Below, one piece after another: positions 37,154 to 44,861 of a stretch of DNA of 64,000 nucleotides. The notes beneath the pieces were generated by a model. It was not told the origin of the DNA, did no database searches, and saw only the letters and a list, made by a program, of their open reading frames with translations. Each line of letters opens with the position of its first letter. Within the stretch, counting starts at the first letter, position 1. A program made the translations under genes and the position numbers. This DNA comes from Candidatus Nitrososphaera evergladensis SR1 (GTDB lineage Archaea > Thermoproteota > Nitrososphaeria > Nitrososphaerales > Nitrososphaeraceae), in NCBI RefSeq assembly GCF_000730285.1, contig NZ_CP007174.1, forward strand, positions 248,001-312,000, given 5' to 3'.

Positions 37154-37304
37154 TGTTTTTAATCCATATAACACAAAGAGGGAGAGACCCTATCATTTAC
37201 TTTCTAACCCCAAGCTTTCAGACCTAACGAGCAGGTAGGTGTGTATGTATGTGTATGTGTGCCTATCTTTCTTTCTTCTTGGAGGCGAGTCTTCGTGGAC
37301 TAGT

Positions 37305-38341
37305 TGTTGTACTACCGGACATGGTTGACATTTTAGCTACCCAACATGGCTGACACTCCAGTCTTGGAGTGTAGCAACAAATGGATAGAATAGAAACACG
37401 ACTCAGAATGATAACCATGCTGGAGTATTCTGGCAAAACAGTATCAGACGTTTGTGCAGAATTTGGAGTTTCCAGAGAAACATGGTACAAATGGAAGAAA
37501 CGCTATGACACGTACGGCCTGGACGGGCTGAAGGACCTGTCGAGAAGGCCGCACCACATCAAATATGTCAAGGTGACAGCTGATGTGGAAAAGCTCATCC
37601 TCGAACTGCGGCTGAATCACCGGTTTGGTCCAAGGAGGATAGGCTTCAGACTAAGGAAAAAGTACGGTGTGGTATTAGCTGCAAAGACCATTTACCACGT
37701 CCTGAAGAAGCACAAGCTGAATGTACTGTCAGTCAAGCTAAAGAGAAAGTACAAACGGTTTGAGAAGAAACACTCCAATGACATGGTCCAGATGGATACC
37801 AAGGGGCCATTCTACTTGAGAGGATCGAGAGAAAAGCAGTACCTGACCCATTGCATAGACGACTGCTCAAGAAAGGTGGTGAGCGAATGGGTAAACAGGC
37901 GTTCAACAGAAGAGTCGCTTATGGTGCTCAAAAAGTGGATTGCAGAGAATGGAAAGCCAAAGAAAGTGATGCATGACGGCGGAAAGCAGTTTGTATCCCG
38001 GGGATTCCAGAAATTCCTTCAGGACAACGACAGCATCAAAGACAAGCAAATTCCACCAGGTTACCCACAGGCGCAGGGGAAGGTTGAGGCGTACAACAAG
38101 ATAGTCATATCGGAATTTCTGGAAGTAGAGGAGCTAAAGGGCAAAGAAGATGGCAAGAAAAAGTATGAGGCATTTGTCTGGTTCTACAACAATGAAAGGG
38201 AACATGGCGGCATAGGCGGCATGACACCGGCCGAGAAATTCAGAAAACGGTTAAAGCAACCGGGGTTGCAGGCAAAAGCAAGACAAAAAGTGTCAGTGAT
38301 GTCGGTACATCAATTTGTCAACCATGTCCGGTAGTACAACA
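37305..38341 (+). mobile_element. Complete IS481-type insertion sequence
   Basis: A 1037-bp element bounded by perfect terminal inverted repeats that begin TGTTGTACTACCGG (37305-37330) and end with the exact complement (38316-38341). It is flanked by the direct repeat ACTAGT at 37299-37304 and 38342-38347. NCTAGN is the known target of IS481 elements, so both family and recent insertion are supported. Inside the left end, ACATGGTTGACA (37319-37330) is repeated with one change at 37344-37355, a likely second transposase-binding site. One intact transposase gene fills the element. No second copy lies in this window. Confidence 0.93.
37381..38334 (+). CDS. IS481-family DDE transposase
   Basis: Cuts and joins DNA at the terminal inverted repeats. 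An N-terminal helix-turn-helix (KTVSDVCAEFGVSRETWYKW) is followed by a second DNA-binding segment and the DDE core: first Asp in MVQMDTKGPF, second Asp in VMHDGGKQF, Glu in AQGKVEAYNK. At 317 residues it has the usual length, and no frameshift is present. The right inverted repeat overlaps the last codons. The gene should be functional. Confidence 0.95.
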   Translation: MDRIETRLRMITMLEYSGKTVSDVCAEFGVSRETWYKWKKRYDTYGLDGLKDLSRRPHHIKYVKVTADVEKLILELRLNHRFGPRRIGFRLRKKYGVVLAAKTIYHVLKKHKLNVLSVKLKRKYKRFEKKHSNDMVQMDTKGPFYLRGSREKQYLTHCIDDCSRKVVSEWVNRRSTEESLMVLKKWIAENGKPKKVMHDGGKQFVSRGFQKFLQDNDSIKDKQIPPGYPQAQGKVEAYNKIVISEFLEVEELKGKEDGKKKYEAFVWFYNNEREHGGIGGMTPAEKFRKRLKQPGLQAKARQKVSVMSVHQFVNHVR

Positions 38342-38582
38342 ACTAGTTATTAATTGTAGAACGCGAGAAACTAGAACAGTAATATCCTGTGCTATGCGGC
38401 AGTCGCTATCTTTTATCTTATTATTACAGATGAATATTATCCTTCATAAGATACAGAAATTTTTAGATACTACTAATATGGAAAAGAGAAACTCTAGGGT
38501 AATTCCATATTAAATTTACAACATGGTGGTGTTATAGGCGGATCTTGCTCAAGGCTTTAAAAACATCGTAGCATGTCAGCGC

Positions 38583-39329
38583 ATGAACAACAAGATGTCA
38601 AGTATCGCAGGAAACAAAAAGGTATTCGTCATCTTTTCCGTGCTAGCTTTGAGCATTGCACTTGCATCGTCGACCATAGTGTCGCCGACTGCTGCGTTTG
38701 CAAGCTCTAGCTACGGGGAAGAAGATGATCATCACCACCACAAAAAATACACCAAGGATGATGTACGCAAATGGCTAGAAGATCACGAGGATGAATGTTC
38801 CGACAACCACATCTATCGCTGGATCGCCAACCACTTTTACAAATGGGAAGACGACCACAAATCAAAGTGGATCGTCAAGCACTTCCAGTGGGTAGTTGAC
38901 AATGTAGACTGCTCGGATGACGAGGACCACGACTACAACTACTACGGCGAAGACGACCACAAATACTATGGAGACAAGGACTACAAGTACTATGGTGATG
39001 ACGATGACGAAGAAGGCCACAAGTACTACAGGGACAACAGTGAAGATCACAAATCCTACGATGATCACAAGGACTACAACAAGTACAACAGCAACGACGA
39101 CGATAATAATGGCAAAGATCACGAGTACAGTAAGGACGGCAACAATGAAGATCACAAATCATATGATGATGATCACAAAGACTACATCAAGTACAACAAT
39201 TACGAGGAAGGCAACGACAAGGATCACAAAGACTACAAAAAGTATGAAGATGACAACAACAAGAATGGCAAGGAACACAACATAGAAGTTGCACTCAACC
39301 TTCCGCTGGTTAGCGTCGCAGTGAACTGA
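38583..39329 (+). CDS. Secreted His/Asp/Lys/Tyr-rich low-complexity protein
   Basis: A signal peptide (residues about 10-42) leads a short helical region with conserved-looking Trp and Cys (VRKWLEDHEDECSD; YRWIANHFYKWEDDHKSKW), then about 130 residues of Asp, His, Lys, Tyr and Asn repeats such as HKYYGDKDYKYYGD and EDHKSYDDHKDYNKY. It ends in a hydrophobic segment (NLPLVSVAVN). Same design as the gene at 28570-29172. The His/Asp repeats could bind copper or other metals, which would suit a copper-dependent organism; this is inference. It lies just right of the insertion sequence. Confidence 0.8.
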   Translation: MNNKMSSIAGNKKVFVIFSVLALSIALASSTIVSPTAAFASSSYGEEDDHHHHKKYTKDDVRKWLEDHEDECSDNHIYRWIANHFYKWEDDHKSKWIVKHFQWVVDNVDCSDDEDHDYNYYGEDDHKYYGDKDYKYYGDDDDEEGHKYYRDNSEDHKSYDDHKDYNKYNSNDDDNNGKDHEYSKDGNNEDHKSYDDDHKDYIKYNNYEEGNDKDHKDYKKYEDDNNKNGKEHNIEVALNLPLVSVAVN

Positions 39330-39793
39330 TCCAACAACAGCAAAATAGCGATTTCATAATCCGTCCAAAAAATACCCAACACGTAAAAGGATAGGCTGCA
39401 GCAAAAAGCCTCTCTTTCTTTCTATCTTTTTCTTGAACATTTCCAAGAATAACAAAAATTGAGTGTCGCAGTATCGTGCACATTTGTATCTAGATATTTT
39501 TGTGTAACAGCGACGACAGTACCTTTCTTCCTCTGAGAATCTGTTGTGCTATTTCGTCTCGCGGAGGACACGAGTGTTTTTTCGTTCGTTGGTCTCAGCT
39601 CAGCAAATGGAAGTATCATCTTCTAGGATTTGGCTTCTCAGAAATTTTTGTCATCCTGTGTGTGTGATTCTGCAGATACATGACGTAACTACAAGCATAT
39701 GCATACACGCACACATCGCATCCGTGTCCTTCTCTCATAAACAAAGGTGCATGTACATAGCTCTAGACAGAGAGATGGGCACGTGTGAGCGTG
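39330..39793. other. Intergenic, nothing recognised
   Basis: Spacer of 0.46 kb. Frames of 65-106 codons cross it on both strands without coding character. Confidence 0.35.
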
Positions 39794-40090
39794 CTATCCA
39801 ACAGGAGATCCGGTCCATGACCACGAACTGGTCACTAGCCGCGTTACTATTTTCTGACGTATGACATCAATTCGAGTGACGTACATCTGTCGCTCTTTAT
39901 TCTCTTCAATATCGTCAGGATTGTTCTTGATGGTTTCCTCAATATTCGCGATTTCCTTGGCTAGGATAAACCTCAATAGTTCGAGATCTCCTGGAGTTAG
40001 CGAACTTTGCCTTTCTATGCGCATACGCTTTATGATCTCATCGAGTGTGCCGGCCTCTAAAAAAGTTGTTGAAAAAGGAACTTTCCACAT
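39794..40090 (-). CDS. Hypothetical helical protein (98 aa)
   Basis: Acidic and basic residues in helical register (LDEIIKRMRIERQ; ELLRFILAKEIANIEETIK). No membrane segment or motif. The last ten residues look non-coding, so the true end may be disturbed. A small gene lies nine bases upstream on the same strand, and the two could be halves of one broken gene. Confidence 0.45.
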   Translation of the reverse strand: MWKVPFSTTFLEAGTLDEIIKRMRIERQSSLTPGDLELLRFILAKEIANIEETIKNNPDDIEENKERQMYVTRIDVIRQKIVTRLVTSSWSWTGSPVG

Positions 40091-40099
40091 CTTTATCCC

Positions 40100-40306
40100 T
40101 TATCTGGAAGTCAGTATGTGACTAGATTTAGCAATGGTAGGATAATGGAGGCTGCTGACCTTTGCATAGTTATACCTCTCTTCTACCAATGGGACAGCAG
40201 AGTCCCGTAGTATGGTTTGCGTTGACATTGGGGTATGTCCTGCTAATTGCCGGAGTATAAGAGCTTGGTTAACAAGGTCCATGCTCTTATCTGGAGCTGT
40301 GTACAA
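40100..40306 (-). CDS. Hypothetical protein (68 aa)
   Basis: Short frame with plausible composition (MDLVNQALILRQLAGHTPM; PLVEERYNYAKV). Directly upstream of the 98-aa gene on the same strand. No family recognised; may be a fragment. Confidence 0.4.
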   Translation of the reverse strand: MYTAPDKSMDLVNQALILRQLAGHTPMSTQTILRDSAVPLVEERYNYAKVSSLHYPTIAKSSHILTSR

Positions 40307-40399
40307 TGTGGATGGCGTGGGAATATATTCTTCTTTTCTTTATCCTCTACTACAATCAAGTTATAACCAAGAGGTATTTGAGCTCAAATGAACAGGAAA

Positions 40400-40434
40400 A
40401 CCTTCTGAGGTTTGCTTCCTTGGAGACTTAATTA
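40400..40434. repeat. 34-bp box, copy 3
   Basis: ACCTTCTGAGGTTTGCTTCC, then GGAGACTTAATTA, 58 bases before the hairpin at 40492. See copy 1 at 36382. Confidence 0.6.
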
Positions 40435-40491
40435 CTATTATTATCCATAGACAATTGCATGCACATAGACGAGGATATATGCACACACATG

Positions 40492-40582
40492 CCCGCGCCC
40501 TCCCAAGCACGCGTGCACACGCACGTACACCTATCAGGGTCTGACATGATGGTGTTGTACTCGTCTAATTCAAGGACGCGGG
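40492..40582. repeat. CCCGCG/CGCGGG hairpin repeat, long-loop copy
   Basis: Arms CCCGCGCCCT and AGGACGCGGG pair except at one position. The loop contains GTCTGACATG and CGTCTAATTCAAGG, shared with the copy at 36494-36571. A run of T follows the right arm. Confidence 0.7.
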
Positions 40583-40623
40583 TTTTTGTGTGTATGATTT
40601 TTTCATTCACGTACAAGAAAGAT

Positions 40624-40840
40624 ATAGAACAATCGGAGGGAGCGCCCTTGCGTTGTCAATATTAATGCAATGTTTGAAAACATTATCAAGTTAGCCTCGT
40701 TCATTAAACCCGCGCTCCTCATGATCAACGTCTGGACTGGCATCTCACTCTGGGAGCGCGGGTATATATCCATTCTTCATTATTTTACAACAAACGAATA
40801 GAACAATCGGCAGGAGCGCCGATGCATTGGTAATATTAAG
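40624..40840. repeat. Duplicated leader unit, copies at 40624-40666 and 40798-40840
   Basis: Both copies begin ATAGAACAATCGG, continue with GGAGCGCC and end with AATATTAA. They are 174 bases apart, and the hairpins that follow them (40708 and 40885) are 177 bases apart. So unit and hairpin were duplicated together in tandem. Confidence 0.7.
40708..40763. repeat. CCCGCG/CGCGGG hairpin repeat
   Basis: Perfect 11-bp arms ACCCGCGCTCC and GGAGCGCGGGT around a 34-base loop. Confidence 0.78.
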
Positions 40841-40884
40841 AGATGCTGCCTCTAAATGTTATGACGACGTTACCTGGGACCACT

Positions 40885-40933
40885 ATACCCGCGCTACTCT
40901 ATTTGGCTTGGCATTGCAATGTAGCGCGGGTAT
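40885..40933. repeat. CCCGCG/CGCGGG hairpin repeat, best copy
   Basis: Perfect 13-bp arms ATACCCGCGCTAC and GTAGCGCGGGTAT around a 23-base loop. The most symmetrical member of the family. Confidence 0.8.
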
Positions 40934-41339
40934 CCTCACCTCTTTTTCATCAAACTTTGAAAATGAGAGAGGCCGGAGATAATTTAAACTTTAATAGCAT
41001 TCAATTAATGTGGACCTGTGGCTAGTCGGCATCAATTTTAATAATTATTATTTCAAAAGCAGAATCACGTACGCAGACAAATACACACACGCGTATACGC
41101 GTGTGTGTACATAACAATAACCACCCAAAATCCACTTGTGCCTCCCTCCTTCCCCCCCCCAACCTACAAACATATGTGCGCATCGAACAGTTGCTCTCCG
41201 TCTCTGCTCTCTAGAGGGGTGCAGGAATTCTTACTGTCGAAGCTGTCTTTTGCGGATGTCTCTACAGTATTACTCTTGCATTAATTTTAATAGTCTTTTC
41301 CAAAAAGAGGACTCGCGACCCAACTTTGGGTACATCCTG

Positions 41340-41392
41340 CCCGCGTTCCTTGCTGTTGTGCTTCGAATCGACATGATGTTTAAGGACGCGGG
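41340..41392. repeat. CCCGCG/CGCGGG hairpin repeat
   Basis: Arms CCCGCGTTCCTT and AAGGACGCGGG pair with a single bulged base. The loop contains CGACATGATG, like other copies. Confidence 0.7.
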
Positions 41393-41485
41393 TAGTTTCC
41401 TTATCCTTACTAAATATTATCCCTACAGTACTATGGATTTCTTCTAGAATTAAGGAATGAGTGGAAGATAAGCTCCTATACTCTG

Positions 41486-41507
41486 GCAGGCTCTAGGTTG
41501 AGCCTGC
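41486..41507. terminator. Stem-loop, possible terminator
   Basis: GCAGGCTC and GAGCCTGC around six bases, perfect 8-bp stem. No strong T-run follows, so a terminator role is only possible. Confidence 0.4.
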
Positions 41508-41558
41508 ATGACGGTTAATACATTTTCGATTCTTACTATAGAACACTTTGACATGTCA

Positions 41559-41614
41559 CCCGCGCCCTTGTTAGCGCTTGACATTGCAGCTAAGAACGCG
41601 AGGAAGGGCGCGGG
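41559..41614. repeat. CCCGCG/CGCGGG hairpin repeat
   Basis: Perfect 11-bp arms CCCGCGCCCTT and AAGGGCGCGGG around a 34-base loop. Confidence 0.78.
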
Positions 41615-41834
41615 CACTTATCAATTACTTGATCTTTTCAGGATAACAAACTAATTCACTTGCAGGGCTCCGCCATCAGCACATCAGGGCAATAGATAGA
41701 GTATGCAATGTAATTTGGAGCAAAACAGGGCGCTGGGTTTAGAGCGGGAAAGAACCTCTTCTTCCTGTTTTTTTTTTTGCGTGTGATTACACCTACTCAA
41801 TTGCTGCTTAGCTCCCTTTTGATCCTCTTGTTTT

Positions 41835-42220
41835 CTATAGCCAAGATAGCAAGCTGAATCCGATAAAGGCAAGCTGGAGCGCTTCTGTGACAATGTCTAT
41901 GGCATCCAGATCTCCTGCCCTATGCGTGATTGGATTGCCGGGCATGCGTGTTATGGTCCATATCGCAATAAAGACTGTCGTGCCTGCGATGCCTATAGAA
42001 TACCAAACCTTTCCCCATCTCCTTAGAATAGGGAGGATCCAAAAGATCTGGGCAATGCCACCGACCAAGAAGAGTATATGACGCTGTTCCCAAAACGGTG
42101 ATGCGATATGGAATTAGCAGCCAAGTACAGGTGGATTATTCCCGCCAAGGCAGTCGTCGTTGCGGCTGCTAAATAACAGAAGCGATTCATCAAATTACTG
42201 TCGTTGTTACTTCTGTTCAT
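41835..42220 (-). pseudogene. Four-helix membrane protein broken by one frameshift
   Basis: Two minus-strand frames join into one protein. The first part, from ATG 42220, reads YLAAATTTALAGIIHLYLAA. Near 42105 the frame must shift by one base, after which it reads SPFWEQRHILFLVGGIAQIF and continues through TRMPGNPITHRAGDLDAI to the stop at 41835. Together they give about 127 residues with four membrane segments, resembling a membrane-protein family of Nitrososphaerales with His-Leu-x-Leu in helix 1 and a TRMPxNPIT loop. The break is a recent mutation or a sequencing error. Confidence 0.7.
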
Positions 42221-42441
42221 TTTTTATGCTGTCACAAGAATGAACTTTAAGTATTACGTAGATTTGCTATATTGTGTACAGCTAGTAACTGAGCATTATT
42301 CTCGTCATGGGCCAACGAAGGTTTTTGCTCTCTCCCTCTCTCCTCCCACAATGTTCGATCAGATTTCTTCAGCTGCCGGAGCGCATCATCGAGTTTCCAA
42401 AAGATTGAACTCTACATGACCGCCGCAATAGCCATTCTGAA

Positions 42442-42804
42442 TCAGGGTTTACCTTGAGCGTATGTCTTGGCACCGGTGAAATCAATTGCCACACAGGGTT
42501 CGTTTCCGACTACCCATGCATCATGTCCTGGAGGAACTAATCCTGTATCGCCAGCGGAAAATTCCTGTTCGCTTCCATCGTCCATCCTAACTTTCATTCT
42601 ACCAGAAATCACATACATCGTGTGGGATTGCTTGCAAGAATCCGTCTTGACGATGGGCTTCACCGACGTAGACCACTTCCAACCTGGCTCAAATGTTGCT
42701 TTGCCGATTGTCGCTTCTCCAAGATTTGTTAGGTCGATTTTTCCATTATCGAATTTTCTTGTCTCGTCCGGACTTGACATACTCTTTCTTTGCATTTCCA
42801 CCAT
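42442..42804 (-). CDS. Cupin-domain protein (120 aa)
   Basis: A single cupin barrel. Motif 1 is degenerate around CKQSHTMYVISGRMKVRMDDG and motif 2 is PPGHDAWVVGNEP. At least two His (SHT and GHD) could bind a metal ion. Small cupins of this form often sense or bind small molecules, or act as isomerases or dioxygenases. Stand-alone gene; the start MVEMQRKS is supported by composition. Confidence 0.85.
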   Translation of the reverse strand: MVEMQRKSMSSPDETRKFDNGKIDLTNLGEATIGKATFEPGWKWSTSVKPIVKTDSCKQSHTMYVISGRMKVRMDDGSEQEFSAGDTGLVPPGHDAWVVGNEPCVAIDFTGAKTYAQGKP

Positions 42805-43600
42805 ATTGTAATTAAAAGAATGACGATGGTTTCTAAAATCGATTGTGAAAGTTACTACCTAGCTCTTCTTCTAGAATTTGCTCGTAAAACGATAGTGGCA
42901 AATATGGAAAATAACCGATAGCCATCGAATTTATAAAATCATTTTGCTTCTGATAAGTTTTGAATAAAAATTTAAAAACTCACAATGACAGAGTGCCATG
43001 GGGCAATCCTACAATGCCTTTGGTATCTTCCTAACCTTAGGAAAATTGTCTAATTATTAAGAATTGTGGAACGAGTGCTTGGTGCAAGGCGTGCAGTTTT
43101 GTCGCCCTATCATTCAGAAAGAGTCGTTTGCTTATGCGCATGTAGGCCGTGCATTGGCATTGCCAGAAGGTAGAAAGGCTATATCAATCTCGTGATAATA
43201 CGATGCTAGGAGGTCTAGTTTCAGGCGCTCCATAATATATGGAGGGAAGTCATAAAAATCACGTTCAGCTTGAAATCTTTTTCTGCAAGTCAGATTGAAT
43301 CGTCAACAGTTCGATGTAAGGACGTATGTCATGTATGTTGATGAAAGCTACGACGGACATGCAAATTCATTATCCTTGCCAGCTTCGAAAAATTAAAATA
43401 TTTTCTCTTAGCATCACAGCGTGCCCGTGAGCGGTTTCGTCCGTTCGTTCGTACGTTAGGTAAAGACTTCACGTCCGTTCAATGTCCGTTGTCGCTCACG
43501 GGTCCCCGCCATCGTCACTCTGCCCCGTATGCATTGTGGGGGCGGCGGGGTATTTTACAGTGGTAATTGAGTATTGCTTAGCTCAGATTGGTATAATAAG
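42805..43600. other. Intergenic with two adjacent strong hairpins
   Basis: No gene supported in 0.8 kb. AT-rich to about 43000. The right part holds two neighbouring inverted repeats (43424-43502 and 43504-43550), which could mark a structured RNA or the end of the protease transcript. Confidence 0.45.
43424..43502. repeat. Perfect 10-bp inverted repeat with structured loop
   Basis: CCCGTGAGCG and CGCTCACGGG around 59 bases containing repeated CGTCCGTTC-like words. A second hairpin with CCCCGCC and GGCGGGG arms follows at 43504-43550. Different in sequence from the CCCGCG family. Confidence 0.6.
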
Positions 43601-44563
43601 TCAAGATTGGAAATATGTTAATGCATCCTTGATATTCTTGACCTCTATTACTTTCATGCCATAGTTTTTCTCCGTGTAATCTGAAAGTGGCTTTTCCTGA
43701 GAACGACAGGTCTGATAAATGAAAATTCCTTCTTGCTTCTTTTCGCAAGTTTGCTCGTTATAAACTGCTTGCCCCGAAGGAACTAGAAAGATTTTGGCAC
43801 CGTATTGACCAGCCGCTATTGCCTTTTCAGGCACACCGCCAACAGGGCCTATTGTTCCGTCAGGTTCTATCGTTCCGGTCATCACAACATCCTGCTTTAG
43901 TTCTGCATTGTTGTTTCCAATGGCGCCAAGTTCTGCAGCAAGCAGGGCAGTCATCGCCGCCCCTGCGCTTGGACCGTCTACTGCTTGAAGGTCAGTTGAA
44001 GTGCTATTTCCTCCCTTTGACTTGATAGAAAAGATGACATCTTTGTTGCTCAAATCGGCCTTTGTCATTGATTGCGCTACCTTTACTGCAGTTCTTGCCG
44101 ATGTCTGAAAGTCCACGCCTGTTGGTATCTCTGTATTAACTAGAACAAGACCCTTACCATTATCCCGAATGTCGACGGTTATGTCTATAGCCACTCCTTG
44201 ATATTGAACGGTCTGAAAGAATCCATCTGTCACAGGAACTGCCTTGACAGCAACAGCTGTTATTGACTGGCTCGTCGTGTTCAGTAAGAATTTGCTGTTT
44301 TGTTGCTGCGATCTATTGGACGTAGGTGGTAATACTCCAGTAGCTGGAGGTGGTGGAGAAGAAGAACCTATTGTTGTTGAATTCTGGTTGTTGTTATTAT
44401 TGTTGCTATTTGCATTTCCAAGACTATCAGTCAATTTTCTATTTGTGTTTTGGAGCTGAGTAACGGTATTCTCAAGAGATGCAGTCTTTTGATACAAATA
44501 AACATTGGCAAATGCAGATGCAATAATTAGAATCCCCAACAGGATTGTAATTTTTGCAGTCAT
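43601..44563 (-). CDS. Membrane-anchored Lon-type (S16) protease domain protein
   Basis: An N-terminal membrane segment (residues about 5-24) and coiled, Asn-rich linker lead to a Lon proteolytic domain at about 100-320. The catalytic Ser lies in DGPSAGAAM and the Lys in GGVPEKAIAA, giving the Ser-Lys dyad of family S16. There is no AAA domain, so it must act alone or with a separate unfoldase. Cdc48 is encoded just upstream in the same orientation (a small zinc-protein gene lies between them, with gaps of 8 and 14 bases), but topology suggests the protease domain faces outside. Two Cys near residue 280 may form a disulfide, which supports an extracellular location. Confidence 0.88.
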   Translation of the reverse strand: MTAKITILLGILIIASAFANVYLYQKTASLENTVTQLQNTNRKLTDSLGNANSNNNNNNQNSTTIGSSSPPPPATGVLPPTSNRSQQQNSKFLLNTTSQSITAVAVKAVPVTDGFFQTVQYQGVAIDITVDIRDNGKGLVLVNTEIPTGVDFQTSARTAVKVAQSMTKADLSNKDVIFSIKSKGGNSTSTDLQAVDGPSAGAAMTALLAAELGAIGNNNAELKQDVVMTGTIEPDGTIGPVGGVPEKAIAAGQYGAKIFLVPSGQAVYNEQTCEKKQEGIFIYQTCRSQEKPLSDYTEKNYGMKVIEVKNIKDALTYFQS

Positions 44564-44577
44564 ATGATTGCCTTTTT

Positions 44578-44853
44578 TTACTTCTCTTCAATTATTATTG
44601 TCTTTACTGTACCGGTCTTGTGGCCTGCCCCGATTGTTCTTGGTCGCGATCTCGCCAGCAATATTCTCTTTTTAGATTTAGGGTTGTGGGGCTTGACTCT
44701 TAGTCTGTAGTGGCAGCAAGGGCACCGCAGACCTTCATAAAGGATAAAAAGACTGCAGATCTGACATCTCTTTTGACCAATGCCATATCGTCCGCCGGCA
44801 TGTGATGGAGGTCTTGGTGCCTTGTATCTAATGCACAACCCTTTGCAGCTCAT
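44578..44853 (-). CDS. Conserved thaumarchaeal zinc-ribbon protein (91 aa)
   Basis: Ligands CKGLC near the N-terminus, then RYGIGQKRCQICSLFI and CPCCHYRLR, giving a four-Cys ribbon with two further Cys, followed by a very basic tail. This pattern recurs in Nitrososphaeria as small stand-alone proteins near transcription or stress genes (recalled, not checked). It sits between cdc48 and the Lon-like protease with gaps of 8 and 14 bases, so all three are co-transcribed. Confidence 0.8.
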   Translation of the reverse strand: MSCKGLCIRYKAPRPPSHAGGRYGIGQKRCQICSLFILYEGLRCPCCHYRLRVKPHNPKSKKRILLARSRPRTIGAGHKTGTVKTIIIEEK

Positions 44854-44861
44854 ATTATATG

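Larger units (their letters stand above)
36247..37298. other. Gene-poor island with hairpin repeats
   Basis: About 1 kb left of the insertion sequence. Holds three hairpin repeats and two copies of a 34-base box, listed separately. No coding frame is supported. Confidence 0.5.
40307..41834. other. Gene-free repeat island
   Basis: About 1.5 kb with no supported gene. It is filled by five hairpin repeats, a duplicated unit with a period of about 175 bases, one 34-base box and a stem-loop at 41486-41507. Purine-pyrimidine tracts such as ACACACGCGTATACGCGTGTGT near 41084-41107 also occur. Confidence 0.6.

Noticed and set aside
38862-39285. Val-rich minus frames and Thr/Met-rich plus frame over the second secreted protein
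   Set aside because: Shadows of the repetitive GAC/AAC/CAC codons of the real gene.
41084-41107. ACACACGCGTATACGCGTGTGT palindrome as operator
   Set aside because: Part of a simple alternating purine-pyrimidine tract in a gene-free region; no promoter nearby.
40492-41614. CRISPR array in the repeat-rich island
   Set aside because: Repeats are palindromic hairpins at irregular distances with partly conserved loops; no uniform repeat-spacer pattern and no cas genes.
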